64,000 nt of DNA, from positions 1-64,000 of the forward strand of contig OENT01000893.1 in assembly GCA_900239685.1 (NCBI GenBank), written 5' to 3'. The position numbers and the translations under genes are program-made. This document shows, one piece after another, positions 34,956 to 47,078 of this stretch; the first letter of the stretch is position 1, and each line of letters begins with the position of its first letter. The notes beneath the pieces were generated by a model. The model saw only the letters and a program-made list of their open reading frames with translations, made no database searches and was not told where the DNA came from. This DNA is from Rotaria macrura. Taxonomy: Eukaryota; Rotifera; Eurotatoria; Philodinida; Philodinidae.

Positions 34956-35789
34956 TCATGATTTCCAAATTATAGGAAAACGTGCATGATCCATAGGAGC
35001 ACCCGTTTCTATTTCTTGAGTAATGTCCGAGAAGTCTGGTGATGTTATCCACGTTCTTGGTGAATGTCGTACATCGTCACCTAAAAACCGAACAGAAAAA
35101 ACTCGTCGACTACCTTCGTTTGCTATCGTTCCTCGAGCACCATGTAGTGTAAGCATATGAAAAGCTATAACGTCGCCGGGCTCCAGTGCCCATCCAACTA
35201 TTGGAAATGCTTCTCGATTATCCTCAATATTAGGAATTTCTTCGAGTGTTCCTTCCGGAAACCATTTTGCTTCGGACTTCATAAATGTTCTTGGCATAAA
35301 CCAATGTCCTTCACGATGTGATCCTGCAACGAATTCAAGCGTTGAATAACGTGATACTGGATCAACAGGTATCCAAAAACTACACGTTTGATTTCCTTCA
35401 ATATTGTAATAGGGTTGATCTTGATGCCATGGAGTAATTTGCTTTGTGTTTGCTTCTTTTACGAGTAAATGATCATGGTAAAGTCGACTTATCGAACTCT
35501 TCATGAGAAGTCCTGCAACGGCAGCACAAGGTGATTCATATATAAATTGTTTGTAGTAGTTATTTGTTTCCCATGTACAAAAATCTTCGACGAATCGACC
35601 TGTATCATCAGTTTGACTTGCTACTTTGAATCGAAATGATGGATGTGCAAGATTTTCATCAATGCCTTGCCGAAGTAGATCGATTTCCTTGTTAGTCAAC
35701 AGTTGACGAATACATACGGCTCCATTTTGTTTATATTCGTCAATGAGAGAATCTGTAATTATGCTATGAGCTCTCTCGTTTGATGTCAT
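34956..35789 (-). CDS. phytanoyl-CoA dioxygenase (PhyH) family protein
   Basis: A single-exon 277-aa frame. The Fe(II)-binding H-x-D is in WHQDQPYYN (H122, D124), and the distal His is probably H216 in HMLTLHGARG. The Arg pair in GSRRVFSVRF (228-229) fits 2-oxoglutarate binding. The stretch FWIPVDPVSRYSTLEFVAGSH is typical of the family. The enzyme would hydroxylate a small molecule using oxygen and 2-oxoglutarate in the cytosol; there is no targeting signal and the substrate cannot be predicted. Length matches bacterial and fungal homologues of 270-290 aa. Lack of introns in a neighbourhood of multi-exon genes suggests acquisition by horizontal transfer, which is inference. A possible poly(A) signal on the minus strand lies at 34900-34895. 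Confidence 0.88.
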   Translation of the reverse strand: MTSNERAHSIITDSLIDEYKQNGAVCIRQLLTNKEIDLLRQGIDENLAHPSFRFKVASQTDDTGRFVEDFCTWETNNYYKQFIYESPCAAVAGLLMKSSISRLYHDHLLVKEANTKQITPWHQDQPYYNIEGNQTCSFWIPVDPVSRYSTLEFVAGSHREGHWFMPRTFMKSEAKWFPEGTLEEIPNIEDNREAFPIVGWALEPGDVIAFHMLTLHGARGTIANEGSRRVFSVRFLGDDVRHSPRTWITSPDFSDITQEIETGAPMDHARFPIIWKS

Positions 35790-37153
35790 CGTTCTCGTTT
35801 GTAAGTTACGATGATGAATAGTTTAAGAAAAAGAAAACTAGATAAGCCATCTGTTTCATATGAGACTTCTATGCATTTTCGTATTCTTATTCGTACGAAC
35901 TGATAACATAAGATACTCATCAGTTGAATATTTTGATATCGTCGCATTCAAGAACAATGCGTATCAAGTGACTATTAACAAGATGACTTATTAAATGTAG
36001 GCTAACTGTTTAATACTTGATGTCTCTCAGAATAATCGTTTTTTTATCATACTGATTCTATTTCTTACTAGATGCTATCAAAAGTGTTCTCTGTGTCGAG
36101 CATTAGAACAATATTATAGAAGCAAAACTACCACAGAGATACATAATTTGCTTTGCAATTATCACTTAGGAACTGTGAAAAAGTATGATTGGTTATTCTG
36201 CGATGTAACAGTTTTTTTTCTTCCCACTATAGCTCATTTACAATGAATAATTTGGATTCAAGTTTTAGAACAGTTCAGACTACGATGCATTACAAAATCT
36301 AGTCTTCCGACTTGAAAACTATATGTACCTTGTTCATGTAATCTAAACGAATTCATATCTAATTGTTCAATATTTTAAGAAGGAGAATATCGATAGTTTA
36401 AATGACGCTATTCAAGTTATCAATGACTTAAATTTGAATTTCGATGTGTTGAAACTATGTCAAATCTACGACATTGTTTTCTTTAAATGAATATTTAAAT
36501 ATTCATGAAACATTCGCAGGTATTAAATAAATTAATGATTCATATTTCAAAGTAAAATATTGTCGTAATCAATAGTTTACTGTATCTATATTTCTCTTCT
36601 CGATTCGATATGATCCATGCACTCCAATATTCCATAATTTTACATTATAGGTAACGAATTATTCATTCATTCTTAATAAAAAGATATCAGTTTTCTGGTA
36701 TAAATTGAAAGACTACGTAGGATTCATATTTTTATGTAATATTAAGCGATAAAAATATTGTTCGGCGAAAGTCAAAGCTTCAAAATATAATCAATATTTC
36801 TCATCACTCAATTACGTAGTCAAATAAAATATTTTTTTAATGAAAAAAATAATTAGTAAGTCAATAACACTTTAATTCAGCTTTATTCGATCAAACCAGT
36901 TGACCTGCAACGATTTTTCTTCGTTTTTCTTTATTTAATTGTAGTAATTCGATGTGGTCAAAATATTTCCACGTCGACAGTAGGAAAGATTCCTTCGATC
37001 AATTCATTTCCATGAAAACGTTGATAACAACTGAGCTCATTCAAATGTTGCTATTTTTGCTGATCTTTTTAATTCATCAAATTCGTTAATCATTCATAGA
37101 CGACAGCCTCTATGAAAAAAAGAAACTATATTAAACAGTGTAGAAACACTACA

Positions 37154-37252
37154 ATGAGTTTAAAGTTTTTACAGGCTATTGCTCAACAACAAAAAGTTCG
37201 TATGGAAGAGATCAACACACTGATATCAACGATTATCGGAAAAGATCAGTAA
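37154..37252 (+). other. doubtful 32-aa ORF or orphan exon
   Basis: The frame starts MSLKFLQAIAQQQKVRMEEI and ends GKDQ, stop. A good acceptor (tttttacag) precedes residue 8, so it may be the last exon of a decayed plus-strand gene. No partner exon or family was found. Confidence 0.2.
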
Positions 37253-39084
37253 TACTCATAGGAGAAGAAATTTTCGCATCATATATATTTTAGTGATTAT
37301 GTACAATTGATTTCTTACGTGGAATGAATAATAGAAATCTCAAAATCATGAGCTGTTTTGTAGAGCCAGGCAGTATTGACCAAGCGTGAAAAGAAATATT
37401 TCTGCAAAGTTTTCGCATAAAGATTCTGCGTACGATTTTTAAAATTTATTGATCGAAAAAAATTCTTGAAGTTTAGTAAAGACGATGGCAGCATTCGTTA
37501 TCAGAATATAAGTCTAATTTGACCTGATACTCATACTCTCAGTCCAATACTTAATTCATCATGGTGTATTTCTCAAAACAAATAGGTGATAAAATTGTGC
37601 TAAATAAACACTTAGAAAGGCGCCAGATTTCGAAAACTGATAGGTCGGGTTGACCCAGCATATTTAGTCTTTCCGTTTTATAAAATATCTAAAAAAAAAT
37701 GTTGAGTATTAGACATAGTCAAAAATATTTTATGATAGATAAAGTATCTAAAACTTAGTCTATTGAATTCAAAAATAAGCAAATGCAATTTTAGAAGATG
37801 AAACCAATGATCATTTTTTTATGCGTTTCCAAGTTCATTGATAATAATGGATATTTTCATCAATTAAAATCTACCATTCGGATTCAACTTCACAGCCATC
37901 GCATTTCTTTCGTAGAAATGTTTCTTTTACTCAACAAATTTCCAATAAATCAAAAATGATGCCCGTTTCATCATTGATTCTGTGCTTTGGTATCAAATTT
38001 ATGGTTAAAAAAAGGTTTTGCAGTTTCTAGGATGTATGATTAATAAAAAAAGCCAAAGTATAATCACTTACACCAGTCGTATGTCCCACCTGTATGCAAC
38101 GTTTTATACTATAAAGATGGCTTTAACCAATGAGAGAAAGTGATTGATCGTAAGATTGTGTCAATAATTGAATTCCATCCAAACTAGGAACTTTAAATAA
38201 CACTTAATCTGAGTCTTCAAATTTGATCAAGGAGTAAATTCATAAAAAGCATGCCTTTTTCTGAAAAAAAGGGAATTCTATGGGTTTTGTGTCCTTTTTT
38301 CAGATGACAGTGTTTGCATTTATTGACCATGTTAACATCTCAAGTAAGTAGGTGCATCTTCAAACTTAAAATTTTAATAAAAGTTTTCTTTTCTGTGCAC
38401 AAATTACTTTTGACCAGAAGCTAGTTCATCTTACGGTGAAAATCGATATAACATTTTCGCTCATAAATGTGGTTAACTTTTCACAGATGTAAATCAATTA
38501 ATAAATTGTATCATAGGATTTCGTGCCATTTAGAATGCGTGTTCTCGAGTTTTGAAACCTTACAATATATTTTGTTTTGTTTTACTCCGAAAGTCTTAGA
38601 AACTATTGTATCTTAATTTGATTTTCGTTTCGAGAATTGAGACTAATCAAACTTCAAAGAATATCGGTTTCTTACTTCGAAATAAATTGGCAATTACCGT
38701 TGTGATATAGAAATTTTATTGAAAAGAAAACTCTCTTTAAACATAGTCTCGCTATGTTTTCGAGCCCCGAAAGGTGCTTTGAGTGCAGGCTATGTATAGA
38801 TACTTCTTACCGTTAGTATTCTGACATAATGCTCTGGCCGATAAAAAACGGAAACTTTGAGTTTATACGAGACTCTCCACCAACCTATATGGTTTCTTAA
38901 ATATTCAAAATAGTCGTGTTATGCTCATCAGATTAATAAGCTTAGCTAGTGAACAGTTTTTTACATGTTTTTTTTCGGTGTACTATTTTCAGTTTTCACC
39001 TCACAATGTATGTTAGCTTCTATATGTACAGAACGACATGGCAAACATTATCACTGATATTAGGTGATAGAACGAAGAAAAAGA

Positions 39085-39155
39085 TAACCTTTGTGGGATA
39101 GAAACCCACACCTGCTGCCATCCAGGCAAATATCCTAACCATTTAGACTAGAAGA
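39085..39155 (-). tRNA. tRNA-like sequence, probably a tRNA pseudogene or SINE head
   Basis: On the minus strand GTCTAAATGGTTAGGAT matches the D-arm/A-box of a Glu- or Asp-type tRNA. GTGGG-TTTCTAT-CCCAC forms a perfect 5-bp T stem with a 7-base loop. The anticodon stem is weak and the acceptor ends do not pair, and the B box is degenerate (GGTTTCTATCC). It is therefore not called as a functional tRNA; a tRNA-derived repeat is equally likely. Confidence 0.4.
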
Positions 39156-39710
39156 ACATTATTGATCTTCATTTAGCATTCGTATGTTTCAACACTGCAG
39201 AAGCTAACAAAATGTTCCATTGAACATAATACACTGTTTTAGGTGTGTTATTGCATTCAATTGTCTAGAATTTCTCATTAGCCTATGGCAATGTGAAATA
39301 CTAACAAGTTTGCAAATGAGATCTATCTAAAGACTTATGTTCTTTTACTATATTTGGTTGTTAGTTAAAACTTTGGATTGAAATCCATGTTCAAACTATT
39401 AAATATTTTTCAGGTCTGTCTGATCAAAATTCGATACAAACATTTAACTCATGTATCATACTAGGAAACTTGTTTTTTCTGATCACTTCAACACCCAACC
39501 TTTTAACTTTTAAATGAGGATAAAAAGTAAAATCTTTCATTGTAAGTTAGAAAGCAGCGTTATAAAATAATTTAACAGGACATGCATTAGAAGAAAGAAG
39601 TACATAAAAGGTTTTTATTCAAGAATAATGTGAAAACAAAAAATTATTGTTTTGTTCGATTATAATATTATATCTTACCAGTGAAGCATAGGAAAATGGC
39701 GAAAAATACT

Positions 39711-41939
39711 TTAATAAAACAGAAAAAACTTCACTAAAATGTAAATCATCGGTAGAAAGAACAGTACTGATTTGACATTAGTGGCAGCATTATCCGTCGT
39801 GGTTGTTCCAATGATTGTCGATGCCGTTACTGGTGTTGCTGTAGTTGTCGATGCCGTTACTGGTGTTGCTGTAGTTGTCGATGCCGTTACTGGTGTTGCT
39901 GTAGTTGTCGATGCCGTTACTGGTGTTGCTGTACTTGTCGATTCCAGAACTGACGTTGATGTAAACGTCGATACTGGTACTGTTGTTGTTTCAGGCTGAT
40001 TAATCATCGCGTGGATCCAATCAGTATACATTGATAAACGAGTGTACACACCGGGATCATTTTCTCTAGCGCAGCCCATACCAAAACTGACTATTCCAAC
40101 TTGTTCCCAGTGATCACCTAGCCATTGGTGTATCGGCCCACCACTATCACCTTTCAAATATAATCAAATATGGACTCAATAAAGTACACGTCACTGGCAA
40201 AATATTTCTATATGGCATACCTTGACATGCGTCTTTGCCACCGCCATCAACCATAGCACAAAATTGTACTTCTCTATCGTAAGTTGCTCCGGTGCATCGT
40301 GGATCAGCATTGGACAATGCCACTACGCGAACCTGTTGTAACTCTCTTGGTCTGCTACCGTTTTCAGCTAATAGACCCCATCCAATCGCTACCAAATGTT
40401 TGCCAGCCTCTGGAAAATTAAGATCGTTTGATTGTAATGGTAAACAACTGAGACCAGCACGATTATCGGATATTGTGACATCGACTGGTGATGAAAGACG
40501 AACAAGAGCGATGTCGTTGATATGTTGTGGAGGAGGCACAAAATTCGGATGTATTATTACTTTGCTAACATTTCGAATCTGAGGTGCATCTGATAGTCTG
40601 TCATGAACACCGATATGAACCGTGGAAAAACTAAGAAACAAACAATGAGCAGCTGTCAATACCCATTCACTATTAATCAATGTTCCACCGCAGCTGAACA
40701 GGATGTTTCGAATAGATACAAGCCATGGCCAGCTATGCGCCTGTGCTGTTTCACCACCAACAATGCGTCCTTGAATACGAAGAGGCATGGAAGATGAAGG
40801 TTCATCATGAAACACAACTGGTACATCTGAGCATCCGCACGAGTAGCTTGTGTTGCACTCAAATGTGAGAAATCGATCTCAAATACAGCAAACATATATG
40901 ATAGTAGACAATAACAAAACTTCTTTTCAAACATCTTTTTTAATACCCGTTGTTGTAGCGGTTGGAGTAGTTATTGGAGTATTTTGGATAGTTGTTGCAG
41001 TAGTTTGAGTAGTTACCGTGATTGGCGAAAGTGTTGATGGGGGATTCTCTAATATACCTAAAATCCAATCGGCAAAAGGTGCAACTCGAGTGAATAGACC
41101 TTCTGTAGTGCAAGCGTTTCGAAAACTTGTAATAGCAACTAACTCATATGTTAAACTCTTATTTGAATAGATCATCAACGGCCCACCACTGTCACCTAAA
41201 ACGAAATTCATTCATCAAAGAAAATATTGAAATAAATAATTCACGTACGTAAACACGTTCCTAGAAGAAGAAAAAAAGTAACATTCATAGTCATAGAACT
41301 TGAAGCATATTTATGAAGATATGTCTCACCAGTTGCACATAATTGTGTAGTTGCATTAATCGATTTATTTGTAGTACAGTCAACATCTTCTTGTACAGTC
41401 ACTTGCTGTAAAAATGTTTGTTGGGTTGTTAGATTTGATTGATTTGAAACATCCCATCCTATTGTTACAAGATCCATGTTTTCGACTGATGTTAAATTTG
41501 ATAATGAAATACTATTCAGATTTAAAGCTGTCAAATTGAATGCAGGGGAAACACGTACTATTGCGAGATCATTTAGAAATCGCGACGAGTCATAATTTGG
41601 ATGTACAATAATGTGAGATATTGAACGAACTTGTTCTACATTCTCACTCCCATTCATCATATTGTATACACCAGCTTTAATTGAAAATTGGTTAAAGAAA
41701 TTTTCATGAGCATCATAAAAACAATTGGCAGCTGTAAGCACAAATATTTCAGACAAGATCGAACCACTACAAATATTAAAGGTGAGATTTGTTGGGTTTA
41801 AATCATGGAAACGCACAATAACCATCCAAGGGAATTCATCATCTGGTGCTTGTATACCATCAAATATTCTTTCATCGAGCTTTTCTCCATTAAACTCATG
41901 GGCAACAAAGAGAAGAGAAACAATAGTCAGAAAATACAT
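39711..41939 (-). CDS. tandem two-domain trypsin-like serine protease, first domain inactive
   Basis: Four exons in phase 1: 41939-41330, 41195-40947, 40877-40221 and 40150-39711 (1,956 nt, 651 aa). A signal peptide ([16 protein letters not shown]) is followed by S1 domain 1 starting RIFDG. Its catalytic His is Asn (N72 in LTAANCF); D124 and S206 (GDSGGP) remain, but the segment normally holding pocket residue 189 is missing. A Thr-rich linker and a 69-bp intron lead to domain 2: prodomain [10 protein letters not shown], activation site R324-IVGG, and triad H364, D408, S508 with D502 in the pocket, predicting cleavage after Arg/Lys. The tail has four [10 protein letters not shown] repeats and a final hydrophobic run ([17 protein letters not shown]), suggesting a GPI or membrane anchor. 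A secreted or surface protease is expected. Alternatively these are two genes; against this, domain 2 has no signal peptide of its own and the splice phase fits. A minus-strand AATAAA lies at 39619-39614. Confidence 0.8.
39817..39936. repeat. four 30-bp tandem repeats coding for Thr-rich linker
   Basis: Units start at 39817, 39847, 39877 and 39907, almost identical, within the last exon of the protease gene. Each encodes ten residues ([14 protein letters not shown]), likely O-glycosylated. High identity implies recent expansion. Confidence 0.85.
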
Positions 41940-44900
41940 GTCAATAGCTGATTTCTTTTAGTTAAAAATATCGAATAAGCAACTCAAATAAAATGAATTC
42001 TAATTTTCTAATCGATAACTATTTAAATTCTCTAATAAGTATTGATGAGACTTAATCTTAAGTGGTTGTCTGATAATACAAGTTATCGGATTCTGTTGTT
42101 CGCCTAGGGAGAAATCATTGCTATCAATTCATGTATTTGCACTTGAATCAATCTCTTTAATAAATATAGGTAGCTGATAAGAAACTTATAATGCAAATCT
42201 CTTACATTATGCTGATAAATATTTCTCAAGTCAATTGTGTTGATCATAAACCAACAACTTGAAAAATCGATTCGCACTAAGTTCGTTTTTTTTATCCTTA
42301 AATATATACCTGCTAACCAAAGATACTTTATTGGTATTTGCTTTGAATAGAGTTAATTAATTACTTCGAAGTCTTACAATCCACTGATGGAAAAAAAAAT
42401 AATTCATTGGCTGATTTCTGTAATAATTAATAATTATGACTGTGATTGAAATTCACGATAACCGTTGTCTGTTTTATATTTTTTTTTCATTGAAAAATTC
42501 ACTGTAGAATGTAAATTTGATTCGCCTGATAGCTTCGACAATTAGTAGAAAACAAGAGCTCAGTTTCGTGTGGTATATTCGGTTTTGAGATATCTTTTAA
42601 CAAATATTCAAAATTTTCCATGGAAATTAATTTTTTGTACGTATACGAATGATCTTTCTAGATTTCAACAATACTCTTTCGAATCTATTACAATTCGTAT
42701 CATTCCGTTACTATAAAAACAAACGAACAGTTCAAAATTGCATATTTTCTTAATAACCAATTTTATTCGTGTGGAATATAATTTTTCTCTCATAAAGTCG
42801 TTTTTCATATTTCACTATTGATATCTTTTATGTCATCGTATTTTACGTACGTGATTAGGTACAGTATTGAACCAGAATTAAGAAAATATCATCGCCATTG
42901 AAATAAAATCATACATCTTCTATTGAGTAGCACTCAAAGTTCTTTTTTTATTGTCAACTTTACTTGAAAACTTCAAAGGGTTAATACTTAATCAAACTCT
43001 GTTTCTATGGTGTACGATAAATGTATTTTATCTGAGTATTTTTTTTAAACTAACACAGACAAATCTAAAAGGAGAATACCATGAATCAATTAGGTTTTTT
43101 CAAGGCGATGAACGAATGAAAATACATTCGATACTTTCTTCACATAGTCGAATTATTACATATGAATGGAAGATAACATATTTCTATCTAACAATACAGA
43201 TTTTTAGACAAAGCATGTTCTTTAGATACATAATCGATCAATTCTTTCTATTGTTGATTAAGGAATCTAAATTGTACTCGAATGAAATGTAACAGGCGAG
43301 AAAATGTTGAAGCTCGTATTATTTATCTTGATAAGTATCAGGTAATAAACAGAGAAATTTGAATATTGTAACAGAATCAAAAGATGATATTCAAAGGAAT
43401 TAAATAATAGGTAAGGAGGAAAAATACTGAAAGATTCTTTTGACAGCTACTTCTAAACAAACATAAACAATAGGTTGCTGTTGTTTCAGACGAACCGCTT
43501 AGATTTTTGAATGATTAAATGAGAGGGTATGCTCAAAATGCAACGAATCAAATTGAAGAGTATTTTGGAAATAAATTCATCTGCTTGTTGTACGATGTTT
43601 AAGTTTCTCAATCAATATATACACAAATATATTTGATTGAGTTTTCATTCGAAAACAGGACATCTGAAATTGTATACTGCTGACTTACTTACAAACAAAT
43701 CTCAGTTATAAAAAGCAACAACTATTCAATAGAAACTGAATTGAATTATTGTTATGGTGATTAGGACATATGCAACGCATTTCATCATTGTCAAACCAGT
43801 GCATTAACCATGAATCATTGGAGATTTGTTGTGAAAATAAACCTGTATGACTAAGCATAGTGTGTAAAAGCATAGAGAAGCGTTGCTACAGTGCTATCTT
43901 GTTATCTACAACCGTTTCTACTTGCACTAGAGATTCGTTTAATCAACACAAACAGTTTTTATCGTCTATCTGTACTCTACGTATAATCCATTTCTCTTTC
44001 TTGGTATTTGAAAAAAAAAACGTTTTATTTGTTATATACACAGAAAATATCTGTAGAATAGTCCTATCTGAGGATGTCTATACTTCAATGTATTTTATAC
44101 AGGCGTATTTGCCAAAATAGGAATTAATTGGTAATTTATGAAGAAGTGTTTGAATTTGAAATAAAAACCAAAACCTACGTTGACTTCTTCTTAAAAGACA
44201 GTTGATTATTTCAAAGAAAACATTTCTATTTGTTTAAAAAATTTTCCTATCATCGATAAAAGATGGTCACTTTTTTTTTCAAGAGATTATGTTCTTCCAT
44301 TAATCACGTGATTCACAAATTTTTGATATTTCAAAAAGACAATCATCGTATTGACCAACGCTTGCTCGTGATAATATCCGTCCGAGTTAAGTTCAGTCAG
44401 ACTATTTACAGTTTCTCTAGATGTGATTTTTTATTAAATAAGTCAAAAACAAGTTTCATACTAAGCGACATATTTTCTCTCGTTTTAAACGTAATACCTA
44501 ACGTAGGATACAAATAAAATAATATGATGTAACCAATCAAGATTCATAATATATAGTATTGCATTGGTATAACCAAAAACTTGTTCTGAATCGTATTAAC
44601 AATCAAGCAAAACGTTTCTCCTTTTAACCTTCAAATGGCATGTCTCATTGCAGTTTAAACGAATAGAAAAATAGAAAGATGGCTATCTGAATTAGTGCAA
44701 ATCATTTTAATATGATTCAAACAATGATTTGTCAAAAACACATCTATTCACGACAGTAGTCACAGTAGTAGATCATGTTTCTAGCATAATTAATGAAATG
44801 GATATTATTTTTTGTCTAGACGAGTGAACAGGAGAAGAAGATCTTCTATCTATAACTTGCATAGAGCAAAACTGATGTGATAATTGTTCATGTTGCAAAG

Positions 44901-46055
44901 CAAAAATATTGTATCGTGATAGTGAACATGACGGAAAATCAAATAGTAAGTTTTCATTCAATATATGCAAAGCAAAAAAAAAGTAGTCAACATAATTATT
45001 CAGGTACAACTCATTTAACTAGAAAGACTCATTGTAAAACAAATATTGCGTAGACTAGTACTCTTGTGCTATTTCTCAAATCAACATCATATTCTTCACA
45101 TGACACAATTCATGTGTATGAATCGATTTCTTAGTTTTACTGATGGCTATGTGGACATAGGAATCACTTGGATATGAACTGAAAAATTATTTCATTCTGA
45201 ATTCAAAATGAAAATTCAAGCAGAATCAACGAAGATCTATCGAGTAAAACACTTTTAAGAGATAAATGTCATTTTTTAGAATGATACTTTCCTGTGTAAT
45301 TTTGAATATATCTAATGAAATCGACTTTGCAGGAATGTTTGTTTTTTGGACTCAACTGAAGGCCGGATATCATTTTTCAAGTTGTACAATATAGAATGTA
45401 TTCATTCAAATGGAATTCTAATACAAGCAAATATTTTGACGACGATCAAATGTTGATCTCATTTCATTCATATTAGTTTTAACAGTTTATTAATCTGTAT
45501 TCAAAACATTCCATTGGCAACTATTTCGATGTATTAGCATTATTATTCTTGATCTATGATGTTAAATTGATTTTAATAATTAGAGTATAAAAATACATAA
45601 CGTTATATATATCTCACACTTTTTCTAGAATAGTTTTTCAGACAAATTAATTTCTATTTATTACTAAAAACCAAGAACAGATTAACTTTTTAGTGAATTC
45701 AATATTTCACACAAGAATTCAAAAATCTTAGCTTATGTTCAGAAAAAGATTCGACTGATTACATGTAGATTATAGCAATGATAGTGTAATATCTACGTCT
45801 ACAATGACTAACCTCAATGATAACAAAATTTAATAACCAATGCCAAAAAGAAAACTGTCGAACAACGTAGTACTTTAGATAAAAGTAAAATTTGTAGAAG
45901 AAAAAAACGTTTGTCTAATATACGTAGCTTTTGACAAAAGTCCGTACTATACAGGAAAAGTACACACAGTGTCATATGAAACATCTTATAAATGCAAGAA
46001 TGAAAAGGTCGTGAAACATTGCTTATTGTTCTTTCATTACATCGAATATTCAGTT
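41940..46055. other. 4.1-kb non-coding stretch
   Basis: AT-rich intergenic DNA between divergently oriented genes (protease on minus, hydroxylase on plus), so it should contain both promoters, but no motif was convincing. Open frames at 42951-43292 and 43860-44120 lack any protein character. Confidence 0.4.
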
Positions 46056-47078
46056 ATGGCAACTACATTAACTGAAACTACAACTCAATCTTCTAGAATA
46101 CTCAAACTTCGTGAAACATCGAAATGGGTGAGTAAAAGTTTTTGGGAACGCAATATGTGGGAACATTTTGTTGCTATCGATCTCGCTAGTAAGAAATGTT
46201 ATGAAATTCAACCGAAGAATCAGAATGCACCACACACTCATAACATTTGGCTTGATCGTTTATGGTTAATATGCACAATATCACCAGCCCTCATTGTACT
46301 AGCTCTTTGGTATCATCTTGTGCCAAAAGATAACTACTATCACACATGGCATCCACTTGCTGTTTATGCATTTTATGTCTTGGCTTTTGCAATATATACA
46401 TTAGTGGCCATACGTTATATTCATAATTACTACATGAATTACTATGGAACTTTTGATGAAGACAAAAAACCACGAGACTATGTTCCTGACAAAATAGTAG
46501 CACGAGTTGCAATCAGTGTTTTTATATATTGGTCGATACGCACTGGAATCGATCTCGATATAATCGTTATGAACCTCCCTCACTCGGACACACTATATCA
46601 TGGTTGTTCCTTATTAAAATTGGTCTATGGTTGATCACATTAGATTTTTTCTTTTATTGTTATCATCGTGCATGTCACGTGGTTCCTTTCCTATGGAAAA
46701 TTCATAGTTCACATAATTGTCACAAAAAATCCAACACGAATACAGTCCATTGTAGCTGATAATATTCAAGACGTTATTGAAATCTTTATTATTCCAATAG
46801 CTGCCTCAGTAGTTTTACTTTTAACAGCAAATGAATTTTGGATAGCTCAGTGCTTACTTCTCTATGTTGAAGTATTAGGTCATTCAGGTGCACGTACCTA
46901 TTGGTCTCATGCTATTTTGTATGAAACATTAAAGCCATTCAACATGGAGTTATGTATTGAAGATTACGACATACATCATCGATATGGCAAGAGTGGTATG
47001 AACTATGGTAAACAGACGAGAATTTTCGATCGATTGTTCGGAACAATGTCTGAACGAATAGAGTGTACACAAAAATAG
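46056..47078 (+). pseudogene. fatty-acid hydroxylase/sterol desaturase-family gene with two compensating frameshifts
   Basis: The frame from ATG 46056 (MATTLTETTTQ) is homologous to the membrane-bound di-iron hydroxylase superfamily until about 46555. Homology then moves to another frame (EPPSLGHTISWLFLIKIGLW, then FFYCYHRACHVVPFLWKIHSSHN) and, near 46719, returns to the first frame (VTKNPTRIQSIVADNIQD to IECTQK, stop). A net single-base loss followed by a single-base gain explains it. The original frame meets TGA at 46632 in between. His boxes are HRACH, a degraded HSSHN in place of a usual H-x2-HH, and DIHHRYG. Overall length would be about 340 aa. The enzyme type hydroxylates or desaturates lipids in the ER membrane. 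Recent pseudogenisation or two assembly errors would give the same picture. Confidence 0.7.

Larger units (their letters stand above)
35790..39710. other. non-coding stretch with a tRNA-like relic
   Basis: AT-rich. It contains only a doubtful small ORF at 37154-37252 and a tRNA-like sequence at 39085-39155, both listed separately. Confidence 0.4.

Noticed and set aside
40677..40934. 85-aa frame with a leader-like start between the two protease domains, considered as the signal peptide of a second protease gene
   Set aside because: It is in a different frame from the [10 protein letters not shown] prodomain and overlaps the end of domain 1; the phase-1 splice joining both domains explains the region better.
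43860..44517. Open frames of 84-86 aa in the 42-46 kb gap
   Set aside because: Composition typical of AT-rich random sequence; no start context, splice partner or family resemblance.
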